Source of the DNA: Streptomyces sp. P3
Lineage (GTDB): Bacteria > Actinomycetota > Actinomycetes > Streptomycetales > Streptomycetaceae
Direction: 5' to 3'
Length of the DNA: 64,000 nt
NCBI RefSeq assembly: GCF_003032475.1
Contig: NZ_CP028369.1
Location: 8,990,001 to 9,054,000 of the forward strand
Part shown: positions 24,574-33,649 of the stretch, piece after piece
Position numbering within the stretch: the first letter of the stretch is position 1
Layout of the letters: every line of letters begins with the position of its first letter
Made by a program: the position numbers and the translations under genes
The notes under the pieces: model-generated
What the model was told of the DNA's origin: nothing
Seen by the model: the letters and a program-made list of their open reading frames with translations, nothing else
The model's database searches: none

Positions 24574-26523
24574 ATGAATGGCAAACGCAATTACAAGAAG
24601 AGGGGCACCGCCCTCAAGAAGAGCTGCTACGTTCACACGATGGCGCCGCCACCGCACATTCACGAGCTGACCGACATCAGCAATTCACGCGACCTGATCC
24701 GCTACGCCGTCGCCTCCCAGTGGGGCCGCCTGGGGACGAGCCTCAGCCTCAACCAGAAAGCCGTGGCCAAGGAGATGGGCATGGCCGAGTCCGCGTTCTC
24801 CCATGCCCTCGGCGACGGCACCGCCCCGTTCGACGACGCGCATCTCAAGCGGTTCGACCTGATCATGTCCGTGCTCGGCCTGGACCACGCGGGCGGCCTG
24901 CGGGCCCTGGCGGTCCGGCTGCGGGGCGCGCACGACGCGGAGAGCCGCGCGGTGGACCCGCACTCGCCGGCCAGTACCCACGAGGAGCTGCTGCGCCGCC
25001 TCTCCAACGACGAGGACACCGTGCTGCTCCAAGCCGACGCGCTCGTCTCGCGGTTGCGGCTCGCCTCCCGGCTGGGCCGCTCGGAGCCGTCTGCGCGAAG
25101 CAACGAGATCAACCGGGTGGTCAGCAGGCTGATCCTGATCGGCGCCGCGCCGCCCACCCAGCGCAACGTCGAGGCGCTGATCTGGCTGGGCACCCTCTCC
25201 GGCTACGCGTTCGACCAGATGCAGGACCAGCTGGTCGAGGCGGTGCGCACCACCCCGCTCGGCTTCCGCGTCTGGCGGGCGGTCACCAAGAGCGTGCTGC
25301 TGAACACGGTGAAACCGGCCAGGGGAAAGGAGATCAGGACCGACCGGGCCACGATCAACTCCCTCCGGGTGAGCGTGCGGCGCTTGCTGAAGGACGCCGG
25401 GACACTGCGCGACAAGAGCCTCTACCCCGGCCGTTCCCTCGACCTCGAACTGGCCATCGCCCTGCCGGGGGCCTGGTCCGCACCCACCGACGAGCAGGGC
25501 GACTGGGTCTATGAGGTGCTGCTGGAGCGGGCCCAGAGCGACTCCGCCACCCTCCGGGAGCGCGCCACCGCCGCGCACGGACTGTGGCAGCGCGCCGTCC
25601 AGGGAAAAGGCCGGGACAAGGACACCGTCAAAGTCCAGCTGCAGGAACTGATCGACGAGTTCGAGGCTGCCGAGAACCGTCCCGACGTAGCCACCGGACT
25701 GCACTGGACCGCGGCCACCCTGAGGGCCGTCATCGCCGAGGACGTGGAGGTGTGCAACGCCTGGCCCGAGAACGGGGAAGCGTGGTTCGCCACCGTCATG
25801 GATGCCGCCCGCGACCTGGGCGAGGACGTGACGATACCCGCGCACGTACGGTCGGCCACGAGGAAACTGTTCGAGCACGCGCTGCTCCAGAACGCCGGTG
25901 TCCCGCGCCGCCAGGCGATCGACACGATCGTCGCCGCGGGCTGGGCCGATCAGGTCGCCCACGCGCTGAGCGAAGTCCTCAAGCACGAACGGGGGGAGTC
26001 CTGGCTGCGGATACGGGCCCTGTTCGCCCTGGGATTCCTGCAGTGCCGCAACAGGTACGTACGAGATGCCCTCGTCGAGGCGTGCCTGCGGGCCGCGCAC
26101 AGGCTGTCCGTCGCCGAGCCCCAGGAGCAGAGTCCCGCGATGGTCACCGAACTGCACGCCGCGCTCTTCGCCGTGGGCGACTGCTTCGGCGCCCGCGGCG
26201 CGGAAGACCTCGCGCGGCAGGTGCGCGAGCCCCTACGGTCCACGTTGGAGAAGCTGGTCGAAGGAGGACTCCTCGCCGACGAACCGACCTGGCCGGCCGC
26301 CCGGGCCGCCGCCTATCTGCTGACGTTCACCGCACAGGCCGGCCGCCCCGCAGAGCCGGACTTCGCTCAGGTCCTGCTGGGCCGACTGGAGCATCACCCC
26401 GACCCCGTGACCAGCGAGCTGAGCAAGTGGGCACTCAGCTTCCGGTTCGCCGGCGACGGCTCGGTACGACCGCTCCTGGACGCGGCCCGCCTCGACGCGC
26501 ACGGCAACCTCCGGCTGGACTGA
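24574..26523 (+). CDS. large HTH protein with helical-repeat C-terminal region
   Basis: A 649-residue, almost entirely helical protein. Residues about 45-80 form an XRE-like helix-turn-helix (LSLNQKAVAKEMGMAESAFS). The rest lacks catalytic motifs and looks like ARM/HEAT-type helical repeats (for example ALFALGFLQCRNRYVRDALVEA cut by short loops), which usually form a protein-binding solenoid. I infer a transcription regulator with a large sensor or scaffold. The start is uncertain: ATG 24574 gives a very basic N-terminus (MNGKRNYKKRG), while ATG 24640 would remove 22 residues; neither has a clear ribosome site. It is divergent from the membrane Lsr2-like gene. Confidence 0.65.
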   Translation: MNGKRNYKKRGTALKKSCYVHTMAPPPHIHELTDISNSRDLIRYAVASQWGRLGTSLSLNQKAVAKEMGMAESAFSHALGDGTAPFDDAHLKRFDLIMSVLGLDHAGGLRALAVRLRGAHDAESRAVDPHSPASTHEELLRRLSNDEDTVLLQADALVSRLRLASRLGRSEPSARSNEINRVVSRLILIGAAPPTQRNVEALIWLGTLSGYAFDQMQDQLVEAVRTTPLGFRVWRAVTKSVLLNTVKPARGKEIRTDRATINSLRVSVRRLLKDAGTLRDKSLYPGRSLDLELAIALPGAWSAPTDEQGDWVYEVLLERAQSDSATLRERATAAHGLWQRAVQGKGRDKDTVKVQLQELIDEFEAAENRPDVATGLHWTAATLRAVIAEDVEVCNAWPENGEAWFATVMDAARDLGEDVTIPAHVRSATRKLFEHALLQNAGVPRRQAIDTIVAAGWADQVAHALSEVLKHERGESWLRIRALFALGFLQCRNRYVRDALVEACLRAAHRLSVAEPQEQSPAMVTELHAALFAVGDCFGARGAEDLARQVREPLRSTLEKLVEGGLLADEPTWPAARAAAYLLTFTAQAGRPAEPDFAQVLLGRLEHHPDPVTSELSKWALSFRFAGDGSVRPLLDAARLDAHGNLRLD

Positions 26524-26552
26524 CGCAGGCCCCCGGGGGGAAGGGACGCACT

Positions 26553-26795
26553 TCACCGCCGGCAGTGCGGTCGATCCGACGCGGGGTTCCCCTTCCCGGA
26601 CCCTACGACGCACAGCCAGGCGCCGGGGCGCTGCGGGTCGGCCTCGAACACAGGGGTGCCGGCGCGCACGTGCCCGCACATCCCGCGGTGCGTCGGCTCC
26701 GCGCCTTCCCACCGAGAATGGCAGCCGTGCGCTCCGGATACCGGGATCCGGAGCCGGCCGGCAGCCGGGACACGTCCCCGGATCGACCTGTGCAT
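26553..26795 (-). CDS. small Cys/His-containing hypothetical protein
   Basis: An 80-residue frame with good third-position GC and a GGAGAGGGGGAGG stretch directly upstream of ATG 26795. The sequence holds scattered His/Cys pairs (AHGCH, GMCGHV, WLCVVG, PHC) that could bind a metal, and ends in a basic tail. It is tail-to-tail with the HTH gene and just downstream of the OYE-family gene on the same strand, with an 80-bp gap. I recognise no family. Confidence 0.42.
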   Translation of the reverse strand: MHRSIRGRVPAAGRLRIPVSGAHGCHSRWEGAEPTHRGMCGHVRAGTPVFEADPQRPGAWLCVVGSGKGNPASDRPHCRR

Positions 26796-26875
26796 CCTCC
26801 CCCTCTCCTGCCTCTCGGGGACCGTTGCCGTGCAGCCGGCGCGGCACCGGGCCGCCTGGCGGCGGCAGAAGGTCC

Positions 26876-28120
26876 TCACGCGCCTCGCTTGGAGCGCAAC
26901 GAGGTACGGCCGTTTCTGCGCACCATCGCGATGGTGGTGGCGAGTTGACCGCGCCTCAGGTCGGGGAGCAGGCCGTCGCCGAGGCGATGCATCTGGTCCG
27001 TGTGCCAACTCAGGTCCAGCGCCCCGTCGAGTGCCTTGATGTCGGCGATTCTGCCGAGCAGGCTTCTCATGCCGTAGCGCATCCGGTGTGCGGTGAGCAT
27101 CTCGGCGCGCCCCTCGAGGATGAGCCGGGCGGCGTCCGGCGTGGTGATCGCCGGCCGGCCGATGCCGACCACGTCGCACTCACCGGCCCGTACGGCTTGC
27201 CGCATGCCGTCGCGGGTGCGGAATCCGCCGGTGACGGCGAGCGGGATGCCGCCCACGAGTTCACGCACGGTACGGGCGTACTCCAAGAAGTACGCCTCGC
27301 GTGCCCTGGTGCTGGGTGCCGCCTCGCCGCTCATGGCCCTGGACTCGTAACTGCCGCCGCTGACCTCGATGAGGTCGATGCCTTCGCGAGCCAGCGCGGA
27401 AAGTACGGCACGGGATTCGTCCTCGCTGAAGCCGCCGCGCTGGAAGTCCGCGGAGTTGAGCTTGACGGCCACCGCGAAGCCGGGTGCGACGCGGGCCCGG
27501 ATGCGCCGGACGACCTCGAGGACGAAACGCATCCGCCGCCCGGGGTCGCCGCCCCAGTCGTCGTCGCGCCGGTTGGACAGCGGTGACAGGAACTGTGAGA
27601 TGAGGTACCCGTGGGCTCCTTGCACCTGCACTCCGTTGAAACCGGCCCGCTCGCACACGGCCGCGGCCGTCGCGAAACGCTCGATGATCTCCTCGATCTC
27701 CGCCGGTCGCAGCTCGCGGGGCGTCTTGGCTCCGGGCAGCTTCGGTGCGACCGGGCTGGGGGCCACCGGCGTGTGTCCGAGCGCCAGGGGATTGGTCTGG
27801 CGCCCGGGGTGGTTGAGCTGCGCCCAGATCGGGACACCGGCGTCCTGGGCTGTCCTGGCCCAGCGTGAGAGCGCGTCGACGTGGTGCTCGTCCTCGATGA
27901 CGATGTTGCCCGGTTCACCCAGGTGGGCTCCATCGACCATGACGTTGCCGGTGATCAGGAGGCCGTACCCGCCACGGCTCCACGTCGAGTACAGACGGCC
28001 GAGCCGATCGTCGGGCGCGTTGTTCCTGTCACCCAGCGTCTCGCTCAGCGCCGACTTCATCAGACGGTTGGGCAGCACCTGGCCGTTCGGGAGGGTGAGG
28101 GGGGTGTCCAGGGTGTTCAT
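26876..28120 (-). CDS. Old Yellow Enzyme-family NADH:flavin oxidoreductase
   Basis: This 414-residue TIM-barrel flavoenzyme would use FMN and NAD(P)H to reduce activated C=C bonds of enones or dienoyl compounds; the substrate is unknown. Family features are the N-terminal PNRLMKSALSE strand, WAQLNHPGRQ (active-site and FMN contact region), GFNGVQVQGAHGYLISQFLSP with NRRDDDWGG, and the phosphate-binding end GECDVVGIGRPAI. It has only the barrel; the C-terminal FAD/NAD domains of 2,4-dienoyl-CoA reductase are missing. ATG 28120 (MNTLDTPLTLPNG) is chosen because AAGGA lies 11 bases upstream. It lies downstream of an amidase remnant on the same strand. Confidence 0.85.
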   Translation of the reverse strand: MNTLDTPLTLPNGQVLPNRLMKSALSETLGDRNNAPDDRLGRLYSTWSRGGYGLLITGNVMVDGAHLGEPGNIVIEDEHHVDALSRWARTAQDAGVPIWAQLNHPGRQTNPLALGHTPVAPSPVAPKLPGAKTPRELRPAEIEEIIERFATAAAVCERAGFNGVQVQGAHGYLISQFLSPLSNRRDDDWGGDPGRRMRFVLEVVRRIRARVAPGFAVAVKLNSADFQRGGFSEDESRAVLSALAREGIDLIEVSGGSYESRAMSGEAAPSTRAREAYFLEYARTVRELVGGIPLAVTGGFRTRDGMRQAVRAGECDVVGIGRPAITTPDAARLILEGRAEMLTAHRMRYGMRSLLGRIADIKALDGALDLSWHTDQMHRLGDGLLPDLRRGQLATTIAMVRRNGRTSLRSKRGA

Positions 28121-28206
28121 CGGGGACTTGTTCCTTGGATGTGTGGTCGGCGCCGGGCAGGGTTTGCCCGCCGGCTCGGGTGCGGGGCGGCACAGGCCGT
28201 GGACCC

Positions 28207-29026
28207 TCATGCGCAGTTCGGCGGGGGCCGGTAGCCCTCGAGCTCCCGGCCGAGGAGCTCGGCGAACTTGATCGTGGTGAGGTCGCCGCCGCCGGGACCC
28301 ATCACCTGCAGCCCGACGGGCAGACCGTCGCGTGCCGTTCGGACCGGGACGGTCGTCGCCGGAGAGCCGGCCGCATTGGCGACAGCGCTCCACTTGACCT
28401 GGTCCCAGTAGGGCCGGGACTGCCCGTTGACCCGGATCCGACGCCCGAACCTGTCGATCGGTTCGTTGTGATGGGCCGGTGCCGTGGTCGGCGTGACCGG
28501 CATGAGTACGACATCGAACTCCCGGAAGAACTCCACCCATCGCTCCCGGATCTCATGGCGTGCGACGTCCGCCTGCAGCCAGCTGCAGTGCGACTGGAAG
28601 GTTCCTCGCAAGGCATACAGCGCTTCCCCGCGGGGACGCCGGGCGACGCGCGCGAGGAGCGCGGCGTTGGAGGCCGCCGTCAGCCCGGACCGGTCGTAGG
28701 TGAACGCCCCGAACAGCAGGCGCAGGAAGACGTCGTGACTGGTCGCCAGGGAGACGGGGAGGCCGGCGGGCTGCCGCTGGACCTTCGCGCCCGCCGCCTT
28801 GAGGGCGGTCAGGGCGTCGTCCACCGCGGCTTCGACATCGTGGTCGACGGGACACAGCGCATCCTCGGTCCACACCGCGACCCGGAAGTCGCAGCCGGTC
28901 GTTGTGGGCGCCGATCCGGCTCAGGTAGACCTCGAGCAGCTCCGCGCTCGAAATCTCACCCGAGGCCAGCGCACTCAACTGGTCCGCGGCTGACTGGAAC
29001 GGGAGGTCACGCACGGAGAGCCTCAT
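28207..29026 (-). pseudogene. amidase-signature enzyme with its catalytic core deleted
   Basis: Two pieces of an amidase-signature hydrolase are joined out of frame. The N-terminal piece from ATG 29026 reads as a normal start (SALASGEISSAELLEVYLSR, then AHNDRL). Near 28890 the other frame continues with the C-terminal third (FRVAVWTEDALCPVD onward to the stop at 28207, including MPVTPTTAPAH and PATTVPV). About 250 residues carrying the Lys-Ser-Ser triad and the glycine/serine-rich signature are missing. This looks like one internal deletion, so no activity is expected. The upstream repeat at 29081-29118 resembles an operator, so the promoter may persist. Confidence 0.75.
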
Positions 29027-29080
29027 TTCTGTACGCGCTGGTCGGAGGGGTTCAGGTGGGTAATCGGTCGCGCCCCCACC

Positions 29081-29118
29081 ATTGACGTATGAAAATAATA
29101 TTACGAGCATACGTCAAT
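29081..29118. promoter_or_regulatory. 11-bp inverted repeat around an AT-rich core
   Basis: Perfect 11-bp arms (29081-29091 and 29108-29118, attgacgtatg and complement) flank a 16-base AT-rich core. The core contains ataatattacgagc (29095-29108), nearly identical to ataatattatgaac at 30315-30328 before the SDR gene. Both sit upstream of minus-strand genes. Confidence 0.5.
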
Positions 29119-29380
29119 CTTCAACCCCGTCCTCGCGGCAACCGCCACCGGATGCCGCCGGCCCGGCGGCGCTCCGGCCGGCGGGGCGTGGAGGTGACCG
29201 GCGCCGCCTCGCCCTCCTGCGGGGAGGGGGCCATCCGTGGTGAGCGCCTTGCCGGGGCGGCCGCCCCCGCCGCGGGCATCCTGGGCGGGCCGGCGCCGGT
29301 GGCCGGCACATGCCTGCTCGGGGCGCCCGTCTCCGGCGCCGGCGGCCGGCAGCGGCCCGGCGCGGAACGTGCGGCCGCCC

Positions 29381-30241
29381 TCAGGAGGTCAAGAGGTCTT
29401 CGCCTTCGCGGGCGTCGAGGCTTGCGACGATCCTTTGGACCTTGCCGTCGCCGGCCATGCGGGAGTCCATCACGGGGGCCAGGACGCCTCGCAGGGCTGA
29501 GACCGCGGACCACCGGCGCGGGCGGACGACGCGTGCGTCCCCGCGGCGCAGTCCGGCGACGATGGCGCGCGCCGCCTCCTCGGGGCTGATTCGCTTGTGG
29601 AGTACCTTCGGCAGGCCGTTGAGCAGTGCTCGCGCCGCGGGATCCTCATCGACGCTCTGCCGGATCATGTCCGTGTTGATCATTGCGAAGTAAGCCGTCG
29701 TGACACTGACCCCATGGGCGGCGAGTTCGACTCGCAGTCCCCTGCCGAGCTGCTCGACAGCCGCCTTGCTCATCGCGTAGGGGATCGTCTCCGTGCCGTT
29801 GACATAGGCGAACACCGATGACAGCAGCACGAGGCGGCCCTTGCTCTCGATGACGCGCGGCAGCGAGGCATGGATGGTGTTGAGCACACCGCGAACATTG
29901 ACATCGAAGAGCTGATCGATCCTGGGGGGCGACGAAGCCCGAAGCGTCGCCCCCCGGGCCGCCACTCCCGCATTCGCGATCACGATGTCGAGGCGGCCCT
30001 CCTTCCCCGCCACCTCCTCGACGATCCGTGACATGTCGGCAAGGTCGGTGACATCGCCGCGCAGCACGGTGATCCTCTCGTCGATGCCGTGGCCGGCGCC
30101 CGGGGGGTGGAGATCGGCGACGAAGACCCGGGCGCCCTCGTCGGCCAGGCGGCGTGCGGTCGCAGCGCCCAACCCCCTTGAGCCGCCCGTCACGAGTGCG
30201 ACCTTCCCCGCTGTCGAGGCGTTCCGCCGCGTCCCTGCCAT
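29381..30241 (-). CDS. short-chain dehydrogenase/reductase (SDR)
   Basis: This 286-residue classical SDR oxidises or reduces an alcohol/ketone with NAD(P)H. The cofactor loop is TGGSRGLG (18-25), the NAG motif is IANAGVA, and the catalytic residues are Ser142, Tyr155 and Lys159 (YAMSK). An arginine in the cofactor loop hints at NADP preference. The C-terminal 60 residues extend beyond the core with a basic segment. ATG 30241 has GGAGGG upstream, so the longer open frame is discounted. It is preceded by a palindromic AT-rich element shared with the amidase remnant, suggesting joint control. Confidence 0.85.
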   Translation of the reverse strand: MAGTRRNASTAGKVALVTGGSRGLGAATARRLADEGARVFVADLHPPGAGHGIDERITVLRGDVTDLADMSRIVEEVAGKEGRLDIVIANAGVAARGATLRASSPPRIDQLFDVNVRGVLNTIHASLPRVIESKGRLVLLSSVFAYVNGTETIPYAMSKAAVEQLGRGLRVELAAHGVSVTTAYFAMINTDMIRQSVDEDPAARALLNGLPKVLHKRISPEEAARAIVAGLRRGDARVVRPRRWSAVSALRGVLAPVMDSRMAGDGKVQRIVASLDAREGEDLLTS

Positions 30242-30313
30242 AGCGCCCTCCTGAACATCCTTGTCCAGACCCTGGGGCGAAACGCCGACGGGCCGGCCGA
30301 GCCTTCTCCCGGG

Positions 30314-30325
30314 CATAATATTATG
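30314..30325. promoter_or_regulatory. AT-rich palindrome upstream of the SDR gene
   Basis: cataatattatg is a perfect 12-nt palindrome in GC-rich surroundings, 73 bp before the SDR start. It extends into the 14-base motif shared with 29095-29108. Confidence 0.5.
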
Positions 30326-30670
30326 AACGTAAGGCATTGGCCAGAGGGGGCGCGGCGGCCGGAGCGGCTGTGCCGGCGGGGGACCATCTCCACGCCGGCC
30401 GGAGCGGAGCGGCGGCCGGCGGCGGCGCAGAGGCTTCTGTGCCCGCGGTCCGGTCCTGCGCTGTGCCGAAGCCGCGCCGGCGGGGCCCTCGGGGCCGGCC
30501 CCGCCCGCCGCGAAGGGCGCCGCGCCGCCGAGGGGGCGCGCCTGCGCTCGGCCCGCGGCTGCCCGGCACGGCTGCCCGGCCGGGCGGCCGGCTCGGAGAT
30601 CGCGGGAGGCGGGCGAGCCCACGTGGTCGCCGATCATGCCGGCGCTCCTTGCTCGATGCCTGCGGTCGGC

Positions 30671-30685
30671 ATACCCGGTGGGTAT
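30671..30685. promoter_or_regulatory. CsoR-like operator (ATACCC-N3-GGGTAT)
   Basis: The 15-base sequence atacccggtgggtat is a perfect inverted repeat with the ATACCC/GGGTAT half-sites of CsoR-family copper or persulfide repressors. It lies between the MMPL stop and the SDR gene; what it controls is unclear. Confidence 0.4.
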
Positions 30686-30722
30686 ACCGGGCCCCGGCTG
30701 TCATCGCCGTGCCCCGGCGGGT

Positions 30723-32879
30723 TCAGTCGTGCGAGAAGCTGATGCGGGGGAGGATCCGGCGCAGCCAGACCGGGCTGCGCCAGGCGCTGTGTCCGGTGAT
30801 CCGGAGCAGGACCGGCAGCAGTACCAGGCGGATCAGCAGTGCGTCGAGCAGGACGGCGATACCGAGGATGATCCCCATTTCCTTGGGCGGCAGGGGGTCG
30901 GCGAGGGCGAAGGTGAAGAACACGGCGACCATGACGCCGGCGGCGGCCAGGATCACCCGGCCGGAGTGGGCGAGGCCCTCGACGTGCGCCGCACGCGGTG
31001 TGCCGGTGGTCTCGTAGTGCTCCTTGGCGGCCGAGAGGAGGAAGACGGTGTAGTCCATGGCGATGGCGAAGATCATCGCGAAGAAGAACACCGGTGCCCA
31101 GCCGTCGAGGAACCCCTGCGGGGTGAAGCCGAGCAGACCGGCCCCGTGCCCGTCCTGGAAGATCAGCTTGGCGGTGCCGAACGCCGCGGTCGTGGACAGC
31201 AGGCTGACCACTGTGCCGAGCAGGGCGATCAGCGGCGCCTGCAGTGCGACGAGCAGGAGCAGGAAGCCCAGGGTCAGGACGACGCCGACGACCAGGGGGA
31301 GGTAGTCGTCGAGCGTGGTCTGCAGGTCGAGGTTCTCCGCGGCGGCTCCGCCGACCAGCGCCCCGGAGGGCAGGCCGGTGCGGAGCCGGTCGAGGGTGTG
31401 TGCCAGGCGGGGGCTGGAGGGGTCGTCGGCGGGCATGACCTGGATCATGCTGTAGCCGCTGTGGTCGGCGGCGGGCTGTGCCGGCATCACCGCGGCCACG
31501 CCCGGAGTGTCCCGGGCCGTACGCAGCACGGGGCCGGCGGCCTCGCTCGGGGTGACGATCTGCAGCATGCCCGGGGCGCCCCTGCCCATCGCCTGCTGGA
31601 CGGTCGCGTAGCCCTGGCGTACGGGTGCGTCCTCGGGGAGGACCTGGATGGAGGGCATGCCCACCTTCAGTCCGAAGACCGGCACGCTCAGGAGCACCAG
31701 CACGGCCAAGGCGCCGGCGGCGAAGGGCCAGGGCCTGCGGTGGAGCAGTTCGCCCCAGCGGGCGAAGGCCGGGGAACGGTGCTCCTGCTTCCTGGACCAG
31801 GGCAGGGAGGCCGCGTTCACGCGGTGCCCGAGCCTGGCCAGCACCACCGGCAGCAGGGTGAGGGTCGCGGCCAGGACGAAGACCACCGCGAGCATGATGC
31901 CCACCGCCATCGTCCGTACCGCGGGCGCCGGTACGAGGAGTACCGCCGACAGGCTCACCAGCACGGTCAGCCCGGACAGCAGGACCGCTTTGCCCGCGGT
32001 CTGCAAGGTCTCGGCGACGGCCGCCAGCGGGTCGCCGTGGCGGCGCAGGCCGGCGCGGAAACGTACGACGAGGAACAGGGCGTAGTCGATGCCCAGGGCG
32101 AGGGCGAACATCATGGCGAAGTTCATCGCCCATACCGAGATGGGCGTGACCTCGTTCAGCAGGACCAGCCCGCCAGCCGAGGCGACCAGACCGGCCAGAG
32201 TGAGCAGCAGAGGAAGGCCGGCGGCGACCAGGGAGCCGAACGCGAGGACCATGACGGCCAGCGTCACCGGCCAGGACAGCATCTCGGCTTTGATCATCGC
32301 GTCGTGGTTGGCCTCGTTGAAGTCGCTCCACAGCGCGGAGGCGCCGGTCGGGCTGACCTGGACGTCGTGGGTGGACAGGCCGGTGAGACGGTCCTTGAGA
32401 TCGTCCACCGCGCGGACCATCGCATCACTGTCGCCGGCCGCCCCGCCGAGCACGATGGCGGTGTGGCCGTCCCGGCTGATCGACGCCCCCGGCTGAGGCG
32501 GAACCACCGAGGCGATGCGCTCGTCCTGGCGGAGCACCCGGGTCACCTCGGCGGTCACCTCGCGCAGGGCGGGGTCGTCGGCGGTGAACCGGTCGGAGTG
32601 GACGACGACTTGCAGCGCGGTGGACCCCTGGCCGCCGAAGTGCTCGCGGGCCAGTTCACGCACCTTCACCGACTCGGAGCCGTCGGCCTGCCAGCCGGCC
32701 CCCGCCAGTGAGGAGAAAGCGCTGGGCGCCAGGGAGCCCAGCGCGATGACGACGATGCCCCACGCCAGGAACACCCAGCGGGCACGGGTGGCCATCGCGA
32801 CGCCCCAGCGGCCGAGCAGCCCGCCCGGGGGACGAGGAGGAGGAGACGTGTGCCGGACGGTTTCGGGTGAGGTCACCAT
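30723..32879 (-). CDS. MMPL-family (RND) transporter
   Basis: This 718-residue membrane protein has the MMPL layout: a first helix (VFLAWGIVVIALGSL), a large extracytoplasmic domain, five helices with the proton-relay region GIDYALFLVVRFR, then the same order in the second half, with the equivalent FAIAMDYTVFLLSAAKE. Actinobacterial MMPL proteins export lipids, siderophores or drugs using the proton gradient. It starts at ATG 32879 and stands alone. Lipid export is possible given the polyketide lipid locus, but distance and the local context give no direct link. Confidence 0.88.
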   Translation of the reverse strand: MVTSPETVRHTSPPPRPPGGLLGRWGVAMATRARWVFLAWGIVVIALGSLAPSAFSSLAGAGWQADGSESVKVRELAREHFGGQGSTALQVVVHSDRFTADDPALREVTAEVTRVLRQDERIASVVPPQPGASISRDGHTAIVLGGAAGDSDAMVRAVDDLKDRLTGLSTHDVQVSPTGASALWSDFNEANHDAMIKAEMLSWPVTLAVMVLAFGSLVAAGLPLLLTLAGLVASAGGLVLLNEVTPISVWAMNFAMMFALALGIDYALFLVVRFRAGLRRHGDPLAAVAETLQTAGKAVLLSGLTVLVSLSAVLLVPAPAVRTMAVGIMLAVVFVLAATLTLLPVVLARLGHRVNAASLPWSRKQEHRSPAFARWGELLHRRPWPFAAGALAVLVLLSVPVFGLKVGMPSIQVLPEDAPVRQGYATVQQAMGRGAPGMLQIVTPSEAAGPVLRTARDTPGVAAVMPAQPAADHSGYSMIQVMPADDPSSPRLAHTLDRLRTGLPSGALVGGAAAENLDLQTTLDDYLPLVVGVVLTLGFLLLLVALQAPLIALLGTVVSLLSTTAAFGTAKLIFQDGHGAGLLGFTPQGFLDGWAPVFFFAMIFAIAMDYTVFLLSAAKEHYETTGTPRAAHVEGLAHSGRVILAAAGVMVAVFFTFALADPLPPKEMGIILGIAVLLDALLIRLVLLPVLLRITGHSAWRSPVWLRRILPRISFSHD

Positions 32880-33008
32880 GACAGAGCTGTCAGCCTTTCA
32901 TCGTTGCCGGCACGCCGGACACACGTCTCGCCGACGTGGTGGTCCGTCCGCGCGCCGCCGCAGGTACGGGCGGGAACGCCCGGGAGGGAACGGCAGGGGC
33001 TTGGGGGG

Positions 33009-33188
33009 TCAAGGGCGGGTGCTGCGGGACTTCCACGGCCACCACCGCACGGAGTCGGACCGGGCTTGCCGTGGATGGCCGTCACACCACTGACCGGCCG
33101 GTACGGCTGCCTTGACCTGGTCCACGTGCATCCCGCATCCGGCCCAGGTGGTCTTGCCGCAGGTGCGGCACTTCTTCGCCTGGCACAT
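33009..33188 (-). CDS. small CxxC zinc-ribbon-like protein
   Basis: A 59-residue protein whose ATG overlaps the stop of the DUF302 gene (TGATG), implying translational coupling. It begins MCQAKKCRTCGKTTWAGCG, giving CxxxxC and CxxC metal-binding spacing with a further Cys at 18, then HVDQVKAAVPAGQWCDGH with another Cys/His pair. Small proteins of this kind are common in Streptomyces, often with short basic tails; function is unknown, with zinc binding or disulfide chemistry most likely. The tail SVRWWPWKSRSTRP is basic and Trp-rich. Context behind CsoR-like operators suggests a metal or sulfane-sulfur stress role. Confidence 0.65.
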   Translation of the reverse strand: MCQAKKCRTCGKTTWAGCGMHVDQVKAAVPAGQWCDGHPRQARSDSVRWWPWKSRSTRP

Positions 33189-33622
33189 CAGAACTCACCC
33201 GTCCCGCACCCGAGTTCCTCGTCCAGCAGCGCCAGAGCGGCCTCCAGGCGTTCCGCGGCCTCCTGCGCGACGGCCGCCACGCCGGTGGCGTCGGTGACTT
33301 CGGCCATGACAGCCGGATCGACCGCCTCGACCACGGTCACCGAGGGATCCGCAGCGTCCTGCCGGACCACCACGTTGCACGGCAGCAGCAGTCCGATCTG
33401 CCGGGTCGCCTCCAGCGCACGGTGGGCCAGAGGCGGATTGCACGCCCCCAGAATCACGTACCGCTCCCACGCGACGCCGAGCTTCTCCCGCAGCGTCGCC
33501 TGCATGTCGATCTCGGTCAGCACCCCGAACCCGCACTGCGCCAAAGCGGCCCGCGTCCCCTCCATCACCTCGTCGAACGGCTTGCCGGCGTACGCGCGCG
33601 ACAGTCCCGGACTCGTCGACAT
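33188..33622 (-). CDS. DUF302 domain protein
   Basis: This 144-residue protein is one DUF302 domain (about 15-125), with FDEVMEGTRAALAQCGFGVLT, the core GACNPPLAHRALE and LLPCNVVVRQD. The LLPCNV segment carries the family's conserved cysteine. DUF302 proteins often sit beside CsoR-type repressors, copper chaperones or sulfur-carrier genes; the biochemical role is not established. ATG 33622 has GGAGGAGG upstream. Two ATACC/GGTAT palindromes lie directly upstream at 33650-33686, and a zinc-ribbon gene overlaps its stop. Confidence 0.85.
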   Translation of the reverse strand: MSTSPGLSRAYAGKPFDEVMEGTRAALAQCGFGVLTEIDMQATLREKLGVAWERYVILGACNPPLAHRALEATRQIGLLLPCNVVVRQDAADPSVTVVEAVDPAVMAEVTDATGVAAVAQEAAERLEAALALLDEELGCGTGEF

Positions 33623-33649
33623 CACTTCCTCCTCCATCGGACACCCGGG

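Noticed and set aside
29381..30637. 418-codon version of the SDR
   Set aside because: The extra 132 residues lack SDR features; GGAGGG before ATG 30241 defines the start.
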